Of a stretch of DNA of 23,178 nucleotides, positions 11,881 through 21,003 are shown one piece after another. The notes beneath the pieces were generated by a model. It was given only the letters and a program-made list of their open reading frames with translations, ran no database searches and was not told the DNA's origin. Made by a program: the position numbers and the translations under genes. Source of the stretch: Chromera velia (lineage: Eukaryota; Sar; Chromeraceae). The stretch covers positions 1 through 23,178 of the forward strand of contig JAHBMJ010002049.1 of assembly GCA_018398765.1 (NCBI GenBank). The letters run 5' to 3'. The stretch's first letter is position 1. Every line of letters begins with the position of its first letter.

Positions 11881-12241
11881 ACTCTGGCATGGAGTTTGGC
11901 TGACAGAATACAATCTACACCTTGATTGTACGTGTTTTGATCAGCTAAGAGATTCCTAAAGTCCAGCTTATACTGCCCTGAATAGACCTAGCTGTGCGTG
12001 CGGTGTGAAAGACGGATTTAAGAGTCTGACCGGGTCTCAACTCTGGCATGGAGTTTGGCTGACAGAATACAATGTACACCTTGATTGTACGTGTCTTGAT
12101 CACCCGAACTACGCATGCTTTAGAGTTTTCTGCCACATATTTGATGGACCCAGAGATTCCCAAAGTCCAGCCTACTGCGCTGAATGGACCTAGCTGTGCG
12201 TGCGGTACGAAAGACGGATTTGAGAGTTTGACCGGGTCTCG
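11519..12241. repeat. Tandem pair of 361-bp higher-order repeats (159 + 202 bp)
   Basis: A truncated 159-bp unit followed by a 202-bp unit occurs twice in a row, at 11519-11879 and 11880-12240. The two dimers are nearly identical and share private variants (GATTTAAGAGTC, CACCCGAACTACGCATG, GATGGACCCAGAG). This is the youngest-looking duplication in the array. Related single dimers lie at 7431-7791 and 8788-9148 but are more diverged. Confidence 0.92.
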
Positions 12242-13609
12242 ACTCTGGCATGGAGTTTGGCTGACAGAATGCAATCTAAACCTTGATTGTACGTGTTTTG
12301 ATCACCCGATCTGAGCATGCTTTAGAGTTTTCTGCCACATATTTGATGGACTCAGAGATTTTCAAAGTCTAGCCTACTGTATTGAATGAACCTATGCATG
12401 CGGGGGCAGATTTGAGAGTCTGACCAGGTCTCGACTCTGGCATGGAGTTTGGCTGAAAGAATACAATCTACACCTTGATTGTACGTGTTTTGATCACCCG
12501 ATCTAGGCATGCTTTAGAGTTTTCCACCACATATTTGATGGACTCAGAGATTCCCAAAGTCCAGCCTACTGCGCTGAATGGACCTAGCTGTGCGTGCGGT
12601 GCGAAAGATGAATTTGAGAGTCTGACCGGGTCTCGACTCTGGCATGGAGTTTGGCTGACAGAATACAACCTACACCTTGAATGTAGGTGTTTTAATCACC
12701 TGATCTGAGCATGCTTTAAAGTTTTCCGCCACATATTTGATGGACTCAAAGATTCCCAAAGTCCAGCCTACTGCTCTAAATAGACCTAGCTGTGCGTGCG
12801 GTACGGAAGACAGATTTGAGAGTCTGACCGGGTCTCGACTCTGGCATGGAGTTTGGCTGACAGAATGCAATCTAAACCTTGATTAAATGTGTTTTGATCA
12901 CCCGATCTGAGCATGCTTTAGAGTTTTCCATCATATATTTGATGGACTTAGAGATTCTTAAAGTCCAGCCTACTGCATGCCCTGAATGAACCTGTGCATG
13001 CGGGGGCAGATTTGAGAGTCTGACCGGGTCTCGACTCTGGCATGGAGTTTGGCTGACAGAATGCAATCTGTACCTTGATTGTACGTGTTTTAATTACCCA
13101 ATCTGAGCATGCTTTAGAGTTTTTTACTACATATTTGATGGACTTAGAGATTCCCAAAGTCCAGCCTACCGCATACCCTGAATGAACCTGTGCATGCGGG
13201 GGCATATTTGAGAGTCTGACCAGCTCTCGACTCTGGCATGGAGTTTGGCTAATAGAATGTAGTCTACACCTTGATTGTACGTGTTTTGGTTACCCGATCT
13301 GAGCATGCTTCAGAGTTTTCTGCCACATATTTGATGGACTTAAAGATTCCCAAAGTCCAGCCTACTGCGCTGAATGAACCTGTTTATGCGGGAGCAGATT
13401 TGAGAGTCTGACCAGGTCTCAACTCTGGCATGGAGTTTGGCTGGCAGAATGCAATCTACACCTTGATTGTACATGGTTTGATCATCCAATCTAAGCACGC
13501 TTTAGAGTTTTCCGCCACATATTTGATAGACTCAGAGATTCCTAAACTCCAGCCTACTGCCCTGAATGGACCTAGCTGTGCGTGCGGTACGAAAGACGGA
13601 TTTGAGAGT

Positions 13610-14322
13610 TATGCCTGATGATTGAGGTTTTTGTTATGCATGCCGCGTCCCCGTGTAGGAGGGGTGGATCTAGCCTAGTTTATCAAAAGGTTCCGGTTCG
13701 TCCCGTCTGTTCTAAATCTAGGAACACTGTTCATTAATCACTTTTACTACGGCTTATTTCTCAAGCGGCGGTAGAGTAGGACTCGGAGAACAGCGAAAAG
13801 AGGGGAGAGGCAGGGCAAAAACTTTCTAAAAGTTTGTCCCCTTGGCAAAGGCTACCCTTTGACGGCGGAGAACAACTTTAAAGAGAGTCATGCCTGCATG
13901 CACTGCGCATGTATTGTGCACGCGTTCCGGTGCATGCAGCCCCGCCCCTGTTCCTGCGGATCGGGCCGCCGCGGCATGCATGGAGACGCGATGGAGACGC
14001 GGCAATTGGAAAAGGCAAATCGATCGATGAATCCTTGCAATCTGAGTTGTCGATACCGATATGTCGATATATAGTTGTCGTTATATGAGCCATCTTGTCT
14101 GGATCGAACTCTCTGGATCGAACTCGGGTGGCCTGTGACAGGCTAAGTTGTGAGTCTGACACTCTGGGGTTGGGGGGTTGCTTATGGGCGCGAGACGGCT
14201 CAACCGGGTTCAACCTTGCAAGCCTATGCGTCCGCTCCGCGCAGCGCATCAGATCTCGTGGTAAACACCGAGTGGTTTCACAAGTGGGTCCTAAGATCAG
14301 CAGCTTGTAACATGATCTGCTC
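13610..14322. other. Flank between satellite and dipeptidase gene
   Basis: This is unique sequence from the broken last satellite unit to the dipeptidase start codon. It has GCATGC-rich stretches near 13890-13985 and a short tandem of CTGGATCGAACTC at about 14099-14125. Open frames of about 60-150 codons occur on both strands without recognisable domains. It probably contains the promoter and 5' leader of the downstream gene, though an upstream non-coding or signal exon cannot be excluded. Confidence 0.5.
14064..14073 (+). promoter_or_regulatory. TATA-like TCGATATATA motif upstream of dipeptidase gene
   Basis: TCGATATATA lies about 250 bp before the proposed start codon. The identical ten bases occur on the minus strand at 21514-21523, 49 bp before the ATG of the minus-strand open frame. 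The shared position class hints at a core promoter element. Two occurrences of an AT-rich 10-mer are weak evidence, and no transcription start is known. Confidence 0.2.
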
Positions 14323-15748
14323 ATGCGCGTGATGAGGGCCCGTCTACGCGGGGCTGCCGTCTCCGGTGCTTTCGATATCAGCCCTGCACCGTCGTCCCTT
14401 TTTCGGCGGCACCGTCTCCAAGCAGAGAGACGGTTCTCTTCCTTCAGGGCCCCTGGAGGCTACTACAAGTATCAGTCGGCCCCCGCGTCGTCCTTTGATT
14501 TCGGACTCAGTGCAGCACAGGAAGAGGAGGCGCGTGAGATCCATAAGGGGCTTCTAGTGTTCGATGCAGTGGCTGAGGTTTCGCTGTACGAAGGTTTCCT
14601 TGCCAACATGCGGGCACTGCCAGGAGGGCAGCCTGCTTGCGGGTCTCTGTCGATAGGCAACAGGGGTTTGTCTCTGAACAGGGGTGACAGGAGCCCTTCG
14701 CATCTGCAGAAGTGCGACTGGTGGTCGAAGGAGACGCTCTGCGAGGACATCGTCCTGCTCACCAGGTGGGAATGCACGCGAGAATACTAATGAAGAGAAA
14801 TGAATGAGTTATCTCTTTCTGCCTGCACGTTGCAATCCCGTCGCCCTATCGATGAAAGAATTGATTTGTCCTTCGCTGAAATGCCTTCGCCCTATCGATG
14901 AAAGAACTGATTAATCCCTTTGCAGGTGGGCTCGTGAGAACTCCAGCCAGGTCACGATTTGCCGAGACGCGAAGAGCATCCGTCGGGCGCACGGGGAGGG
15001 CAAAGTCGGTCTGATGCTGGACGTACAGAACACGGAATTCGCCGGAAAGGACCTGGGCCTCCTTGACTTCTTCTTTGAACTGGGGCTGAGGCGCGTGCAG
15101 CTGACGTACAACTTCTGTAACCTCGCAGGAACGGGCTGCATGGAAGAGGAGGAGGGATTTCTGTCGCGTCACGGCAAGAGACTCATCCACCGTATGAACG
15201 AGCTCGGCATGCTGGTGGACGCCGGCCACTGCTCGAGCAAGACGGTCCTACAGGCCGTGGAGGCCTCCTCGAAGCCCATCGTGTGCTCGCACGCAGGCAT
15301 GAAGAGTCGCTGCCCTTCCAACCCACGCACTCAGAGCGATGACGCCATCCGTGCAGTCGCTCAGTCAGGCGGGGTGTTCGGCGTTGTGTCCACTCCCGGC
15401 GCCTTGACGGGCTCTGACAGGTGCACGGTGCAGGACTTCGTCGACACTCTAGATGCGGCAGTGAACGTGGCGGGCATCGATCACGTGTGCTTCGGTTCCG
15501 ACTTCTGCTTGGCCATGAGCGCCCAGGAAATCTTCACGGCGCCCGAGTGGGGTCCCGCGGCCGCAGCCTCCGTGGGTGTAGACGCTGATGCTGTGTGGCC
15601 TTGGAGCGACGGGCACTTGGGGTTCGAGAACAACAGCGGGTATGTGAACCTGACCAGGGGGCTGTACGCGAAGGGGTACAAGAGAGAGGACATCGAGAAG
15701 GTTATAGGGGGGAACTATCTGCGCGTGCTAGAAGCCGTTGTGGGATAG
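14323..15748 (+). CDS. Peptidase M19 (membrane dipeptidase-like) protein, two exons
   Basis: Exon 1 is 14323-14765 and exon 2 is 14926-15748. Joining them across a GT-AG intron keeps one frame and gives 421 residues, a normal length for the M19 family. Family members are metal-dependent hydrolases of dipeptides or related amides with a TIM-barrel fold. Visible landmarks: VFDAV (79-83), VQNTE (181-185), RRVQLTYNFCN (203-213), MLVDAGHCS (243-251), IVCSHAG (266-272), NPRTQSDDAIR (280-290), DHVCFGSDF (333-341), and a GFENN...VIGGNYLRV C-terminus (380-414). H249, H270, R282 and D340 match conserved M19 metal and substrate positions. The N-terminal His-x-Asp pair appears as Val and Glu in DAVAE, and the bridging Glu is Q182. 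The first ~60 residues are Arg/Ser-rich and could be an organelle-targeting leader (inferred). Residues ~106-130 fit the family poorly. TAA lies in frame 15 bp upstream of the ATG. Family assignment is strong; exact substrate is unknown. Confidence 0.88.
14766..14925 (+). other. Intron of the dipeptidase gene, with internal duplication
   Basis: The donor is ACCAG|GTGGGA and the acceptor CCCTTTGCAG|GTGGGC. The 160-bp intron splits an Arg codon (AG|G). Without splicing, the frame stops at TAA seven codons later. The intron holds a direct repeat of about 30 bp (14841 and 14887, 46 bp apart) starting TCGCCCTATCGATGAAAGAA; the second copy ends close to the acceptor. This tandem copy could be recent slippage or could affect branch-point use. 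Confidence 0.85.
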
Positions 15749-16500
15749 CTGGCAGGGGAGCAAGCAGGAAAGTCAACTTTAATAGTCAAGCGACCTAGCA
15801 AGCGACAGTTGCAAAGGTGGTATTACATTTATTTCTAGATTTATTTATGCACTAACTAGTACAATAACTGTTATCTCTAGATGCCTAACTAGATGTTAAA
15901 CCCTAGGTGGAGTTAGAACTCCCGGGCGGCGCATACATGCGTGGGTCTGTTCAATTATGCCAGCTGCAAGCTAAGTGGACGACAGTTATTTAAACTTAAT
16001 CTAATCAATCATTTACTACAATATGACGAGAAATCATAAAGAGGAGAGAGGGTTGAGAGCGCAAGAGCGATATGATGAACTTGCGAACCCCCAGATCAGA
16101 AAAAGAGGCGGATGCAAAGGGTGAGTCACAACAAGTGAAGCGGTCTGATTGAATTAATGCCAACCACTGCAAAAAGCCTTGTTCGGCAGTCCATCGGGGG
16201 CAGACAGAGAGCCGATGAATAAAATCATCTACACACCGGCAGCAGGCTTCATAGGTGCACAGCTTTCTATCAGAGCAACCAACAGGCAGCCCACCTTGCC
16301 TGCCCATCGGGTTGTATGTCAGCATGCGCAGAAAAGAAAAGATCGAGCCATCCGTAACCGACAGGGCAGAACAGAGAAGGAACACCGGAGGACGACTTGC
16401 TGCACAGAAGAAAGACAAACATACGACGGGAAGACAGGAAGTCGCGCTGCAGAGGGGTGAGTCTAGCAAGGAGGGGAAAGTGAGACGAAGATTGCCCATC
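15749..16500. other. Downstream of dipeptidase gene; no supported gene
   Basis: The first part is probably the 3' untranslated region, with T-rich stretches (ATTTATTTCTAGATTTATTTATG) near 15827-15850. I see no certain polyadenylation signal. Open frames of 93-165 codons lie on both strands at 16005-16542. They overlap one another, lack recognisable domains, and the longest (minus, 16005-16502) has no motif beyond a Cys cluster, so I do not call a gene. Confidence 0.5.
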
Positions 16501-16620
16501 AAGGGTATATTTCACTGTATTATAGTTAATGAATTAACTTGAAACTATAATCGTACTGTTATACTAGTATACAAAAAATGATTCTAAATGAATACCCTTA
16601 ATTAAATTTCTTTTAAGGGT
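16501..16620. repeat. AT-rich cluster of nested inverted repeats
   Basis: Four perfect inverted repeats crowd into 120 bp. AAGGGTAT (16501-16508) pairs with ATACCCTT (16592-16599). ATTATAGTT (16519-16527) pairs with AACTATAAT (16543-16551). TATACTAGTATA (16560-16571) is a 12-bp palindrome. ACCCTTAA (16594-16601) pairs with TTAAGGGT (16613-16620). The outer arms suggest a very short foldback element; the cluster could also be an AT-rich structural site. Confidence 0.5.
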
Positions 16621-17704
16621 GGCATGTTTAAAAGAGGAATCACTCGCAAATTTCTGTTGATAGTAAATTAATAATTGACAATTCTTTTTTAAAAATTCTT
16701 TTCAACTTTTATATGGATTTTCTTTTGCCAGCAGTTTGCTTGGAAGTTATTATACACAACGGCTACGAGTTGAGTCCTAAATCATGATTTAATCATCCTT
16801 ATCATTAGGTTTATGAAAGGCAGTACCAGAATTTAAAATCGTTATGGCTCGCGTTGCGGTAAGTGTGACCCGCATTAATTTGCACTGTGTTGCTACCACC
16901 TATATCCAACCCGCAAATATATAGACTCAGAATGAATGAATCATATGGAGGGGAAAGGTCATACCGTGTACTGCCGCCACTGCGGACTGTCTGCCTGCCT
17001 GGCCTTCCTCTTTGCCTTCTCGAGCCGCCAGTCGGCGCCAGAGCGTGACACCCAACCAGACCCTGACCTAGACCCTGACAGACCGTCATTCATTTAATTG
17101 CCGTTCATCACCGGACAAAAAATAAGACGGAATGCCGGCAGTAGCCGGCAGCAAAAGCTCAAACACGAAAAAGAGAAGCTTGGGCGGACACACCGGACAA
17201 CCTGAGAGAAGAGAGTTGCACGCCTATTGTACTCCAGAGTCTCCAGACGAAACAACCAAGGAAGAGGATCTCGTGCATGAGTGCACCAGCATCAAACGAA
17301 GGACAGACCAGCGACGTGCGTCCGCCTCTCTGTATGACGAGTGACCTTCCTCAATTGCCTCTCTGCTGATTGAATGTACACGCCCCATGTGGACAGATTC
17401 CTCTTTCCTTTGCAATCAGATGCTTGCTTTCTGAATTCAAGCCTATGATACAGCGGACTGGAGACCGAACTCCTTTCCTGAAAATAAGAACGGGGTGTGT
17501 GCGAGTCGAGCGGCCTGACAGAGCTCTTCTTTCTTCATTGTGTCCGCTGTTGCTTCTGGCATGGACAGTATGGAGAGAGATGCATGCAAGAATGACCACG
17601 AAAGTGAGAACAAGCAGTCTTGAAGAAAACCTTAAAAAAAGGAAAGACGAAAAGAAAGGACACATGGTTCATGCAATCCCTTGGCAAATCCCAGCGTCAA
17701 CCCC
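16621..17704. other. Stretch with no supported gene
   Basis: It is AT-rich to about 16830, then mixed. A short CCCTGACCTAGACCCTGACAG tandem-like stretch is at about 17060-17083. Open frames of 63-104 codons on both strands show no recognisable domain, and I see no RNA gene. Confidence 0.5.
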
Positions 17705-17788
17705 AAAGGCGACGCCAAAATCCTTCGACCCCCTACGCCCCCCCTTCCCACCCAGTCAGTCAGTTGAGGAACCCTTTTGCCCCAAAGG
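17705..17788. repeat. ~80-bp direct repeat, left copy
   Basis: The stretch beginning AAAGGCGACGCCAAAATCC and continuing through CTTCCCACCCAGTCAGTCA recurs at 18227-18304, 522 bp away, with scattered changes and a longer C run. The two copies bracket the purine-rich tandem duplication, so the whole 0.6-kb stretch arose by nested duplication. Confidence 0.85.
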
Positions 17789-17800
17789 AAAGGGAGGAAG

Positions 17801-18119
17801 AGAAAGGAAGGAAGGAAGGAAGGAAAGAAAGAAAGAAAAGAAGAGCGCAAAAAAGCTCCAAGAGCCATCCCCCAGAGTGGCACATGGTGCCGGTCACTGA
17901 GGTCTGGATTGAAGCAAGGAGGAAAGGAAAGGAAAGCAAAGGAAAGGAAGGAAGGAAGGAAAGAAAGAAAAAAAGAAAAGAAGAGCGCAAAAAAGCTCCA
18001 AGAGCCATCCCCCAGAGTGGCACATGGTGCCGGTCACTGAGGTCTGGATTGAAGCAAGGAGGAAAGGAAAGGAAAGCAAAGGAAAGGAAGGAAGGAAGGA
18101 AAGAAAGAAAGAAAGAAAG
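17801..18119. repeat. 140-bp tandem duplication with GGAA/GAAA polypurine tracts
   Basis: Copy 1 (17801-17940) and copy 2 (17941-18080) are nearly identical over AAGAGCGCAAAAAAGCTCC and GTGGCACATGGTGCCGGTC. A third partial copy (18081-18119) holds only the polypurine part. Each begins with a GGAAGGAA...AAAGAAAG tract. The Lys/Glu/Arg-rich open frames across it come from the low-complexity DNA. CACATGGTGCCGGTCACTG in each copy includes a small palindrome, GGCACATGGTGCC. Confidence 0.92.
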
Positions 18120-18150
18120 GAGAGAGAAAGGATGCCCGTTGTCCTTGCCA

Positions 18151-18187
18151 CTGTCTGTCTGCCTGGCTGGCTGACTGACTGACTGAG
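18151..18187. repeat. CTGT/CTGG/CTGA compound tetranucleotide repeat
   Basis: CTGTCTGTCTGCCTGGCTGGCTGACTGACTGACTGAG is a set of short tandem tetranucleotides with drifting last bases. It is followed at once by a C run at 18189-18197. Confidence 0.85.
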
Positions 18188-18226
18188 TCCCCCCCCCGTC
18201 AAGTGCATTCGAAGCGTTCCCCCGCG

Positions 18227-18304
18227 AAAGGCGACGCCAAAATTCTTCGACCCCCCCCCCTCTTCCCACCCAGTCAGTCAATTGCAGAATTCCTTTACCC
18301 CACG
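18227..18304. repeat. ~80-bp direct repeat, right copy
   Basis: This is the right-hand partner of 17705-17788. The internal C tract is expanded here (about 18251-18260) and the CAGTCAGTCA segment is kept. Confidence 0.85.
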
Positions 18305-20191
18305 AAGTCCTTTTGTCTATCTGTCTGTCTGTCTGCTCACTGGCACAGATCGAAGTCAGGCAGCAACAAACAACAAAGCACCGAAGAGAGAAACACAGAC
18401 TGTCAAACAGCGTTTGTCAGCTTCAGTTGTGCAGGACCTTTCTCTTCTTTTCCTTTGGCTCTGCCCTCTTCTCTGACAAACCAGGGACTCACGCCTACTG
18501 TACCGAAGTCGACAGTTCCCTTTGCGCCTTCTGATGTGGGTGGCCTCTTTTTGAATTCGAGTCATACGGAAAAGGTACTGCCTAATTAGTTCGCAAAAAG
18601 AAAAGAGCCAGAGAATCGTAGGTCGAAAAACGTCTCTGAGGCTTGCATTTTTCATTGTTTCTGCTGGCTTGAGAGAAAGAGAAGGACAACAATGGAAAGA
18701 GAAAAAGGGGCGAAGAAAGAAGCGCAAAGCACAACAGGATGGCAGCTCAATGTATGTCCCCCCTCTTAATTCCTTGGGAGAACCACACGCTCACTTAATT
18801 CCTCCCTGTACAACTTCCCCTCATGAAGTGCCACTCCCCCCCCAGAGGGACCCTCCACCGGCATGCATGAATGGTCGGATCGGGTCCAAGAGCTTCTATG
18901 AGAGACTCAGTCCCACACGCAGGCAGATCTCTGCATCCCTCTCTCTCACGGACTCGTAAGCTCAGCTCTTCATGCGTGCGTCGTCGAAAGGGCACGGTGC
19001 GTCTGTCTGCCAGCCTCTAAGCAGAGAGCAGAGAGATCAAGGCGCGGCCTCTCAGCCGAGCCCTCCTAGAAGGATCGAGGAAGAGAATGAAGAGAGATGC
19101 ATGGGATGGGGCCGACACCGAACGTTGAGTCCCGAAAGAAAGAAAGACAGGTGCATGCCGTTTTCTGCTTCCTTAATTCATCTGCACCAGCAAGCTTCTC
19201 ATCTCTCCGTAACCTCTGGACTGCCCGCCATGCCCATGCTGACTCCCACCCTTCCCCGTATGTTTCCTTCCATGGGCTTGAGTCTGAAGTTCATCTTTAT
19301 TTTCCCTTCCCGCCTGTGCATGCCTCCATCCGTGTGCAAGGGGGGTACCTGCGAGAGGGCAGGGGAAAGGGGAAAGCGTTATGAAGTCGCGTGACCCTCA
19401 AAACAAAGAAGAGAGGTCAGGAAGCCAAAGAGGCAATTAAGAAGAGGAGGATCCGAGAGGCGGAGAGGGGAAGTAGTGGAATGCGAAAATCAAGAAAACA
19501 AACCAAAGAGAAGAAAGAGAAAGCCGAGGTGAGAAGAAAGAGACATAAAGACACTATGAAAGAAAAGAGAGAAGACTGAGAACTAAAGTCAGACGCCAGC
19601 GTACCTGCCAATCAAAGAGGACGTAGCCCAACGCATCCTCTGTCTGGTCCTCCCCATTCCCCTCTGGCAGTTGCTGCGTGCGTAGTGGGGGCTGTGCCGT
19701 GCCCCGCTGACAGGCAGAAGTGATCGGGGGTATGAGAGACAGGCTCCTCCCTCCCTCACGGCGTACGTGTGTCCAGGTACTCTGGAGACAATTCAACGGG
19801 AGAGAGAAGACACGGTGACAGTCGCCTTCGGACGGTCAAGGGACACACACATCCCGGCCGGCTTTCTTCCTTCTTGCCCGATCCATCGATCGAGGAAAGT
19901 CTGGATCAACCTGGAAGAATCCTTCCCTGATCCGATCTGTCGGGCCCCTTGACTCCTTCATTTATTCATTCATCGGGCTTGCTTGCTTGCTTTGTTTCTC
20001 TCTCAACGGCCCGGGACAAGAGACCATCCACGCCCATGAAGGAGGTGTGCACTGCCCTTGTGCACTTTTGGAAAGAGAAAGAACGAACGGAGAAACAGAT
20101 CAGCAAGTACAGCACCCCCCTCCGCCCGGAAACCCCAAAGACCTTCCTTCCAGACTTCCCCTTCTCTTCTCTTCCCTTCCCCACAGGACCC

Positions 20192-20228
<37 letters not shown>

Positions 20229-21003
20229 TATACAGGACCACTTAATTGCGCCTGTACCCAGGCTGACAGACTCTCTCCGGCTTGAATTTGAATCCTCCAT
20301 TCCATCTCATGTCCTTCCGGCTTCCTTTCCCCTACCCCCTCTTGCGCGCAGCCTGTCCAAGATTGTCCAAGTACTCTCCCTCCCTCCCTCCCCTCACTCA
20401 TGCAGAGTTCCGAACTGCCATCAGATGGCCCTCGGGCACCACATGCAACGACGCTCAGCAGCGACAGAGAGGACGCAAAGACACTCCCAACGTGTGACAG
20501 ACACAGACGGACAAGCAGAAATGTCCCTGTGTGAGTCCACCCTGTCACCAACAGATAATAATTCTGTCTACAGAGGACTTCCTGCCCCCTGTGCACCGAG
20601 CGAGCCCTGAATTCCTACGCAATCTCTCCCCCCTGCATGGTTGTCTTTCTACCCGGCCATTTCCCCTGCATATACCACCAGAAACATTGCACGTACAGTC
20701 ACCCATGCGGCCTCCCTTGCATCCGTCCTCAGACCGACAGAGACGACTTCCAGACGCCACACTTGAGCAATGAGAAGATAAAAACGGACATGTGAGTATA
20801 CCCTGTCTGGGTGTGTAGACGGGGCTGTCTGTCACCTGCACAGCCCCACTCATTGACTCCTTCACTCTTGGTCACCCTTCTCTCAGTCCCACCCACTTGT
20901 CTCCGAGAAGCCTCATCAGACCCATTGCACCTGCCAGAGCCAGAGTCTGAACATATACTACAAGAGAGCTTCTTTCCTTCCTTCTTTCCTTCTTCCTCCC
21001 ACC
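18305..21003. other. Long stretch with microsatellites and no supported gene
   Basis: Many open frames of 60-207 codons overlap on both strands, but none has a recognisable domain. Several simply translate simple repeats: CTGT at 18315-18335, GAAA-rich parts at about 18670-18730 and 19400-19570, and CATC at 20193. Composition is pyrimidine-rich on the plus strand from about 20140 to 21000 (CTTCCTTC, CCTCCCTC), as in introns or untranslated regions of such genomes. I see no tRNA, rRNA or conserved element. Small exons of an unrecognised gene could be hidden here. Confidence 0.45.
20193..20228. repeat. CATC tetranucleotide microsatellite
   Basis: About eight CATC copies run in tandem, one changed to CGTC. 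The repeating HPSIHPSI and GWMDGWMD peptides in the open frames here are translations of it. Confidence 0.95.

Larger units (their letters stand above)
2089..13609. repeat. Satellite array, ~59 tandem units of 202/192 bp
   Basis: One unit repeats head to tail over 11.5 kb with no interruption. Measured from the GACTCTGG anchor (first at 2102, last at 13421), the 58 intervals are 27 of 202 bp, 19 of 192 bp, 4 of 159, 2 of 208, 2 of 187, 2 of 196, and single 201 and 198 bp units. These lengths sum exactly to the anchor-to-anchor distance. The 192-bp class differs from the 202-bp class mainly in one block: CCTAGCTGTGCGTGCGGTGCG becomes a shorter CCTGTGCATGCGGAGGC form. Each unit holds a 6-bp inverted repeat (AGAGTC, 12-nt loop, GACTCT) and usually two GATC sites eight bases apart. 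The left edge is ragged in the loop region. The right edge cuts the last unit about 13 bp short, at the start of the hairpin. Open frames recur in every unit on both strands, but those I checked start at TTG and shift frame between units, so I do not call genes. A centromeric or subtelomeric role is possible but not shown. Confidence 0.97.

Noticed and set aside
2941..13205. Dozens of similar 61-109 residue open frames on both strands across the satellite, which look like a repeated protein family
   Set aside because: The frames I checked start at TTG, not ATG. Unit lengths of 202 and 192 bp leave remainders of 1 and 0 on division by three, so frames do not continue consistently, and sense and antisense frames are open simply because the unit has few stops.
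2089..13609. A CRISPR array or other spacer-repeat system
   Set aside because: Repeats are contiguous 192-202 bp units with no unique spacers, and the DNA is eukaryotic.
13878..14324. 148-residue minus-strand frame in the dipeptidase 5' flank
   Set aside because: No known motif, and it overlaps the probable promoter and leader region of the well-supported plus-strand gene.
16005..16502. 165-residue Cys-containing open frame on the minus strand
   Set aside because: No recognisable domain, overlapping open frames on the other strand, no ATG established at its 5' end, and no clear codon bias.
17620..18174. Lys/Glu/Arg-rich 184-residue protein
   Set aside because: It is a translation of GGAA/GAAA tracts and the 140-bp duplication; all three frames give similar low-complexity peptides.
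19987..20610. 207-residue plus-strand open frame
   Set aside because: It contains the CATC microsatellite translation (HPSIHPS), is Pro/Ser-rich from pyrimidine-rich DNA, has no domain, and overlaps equally long antisense frames.
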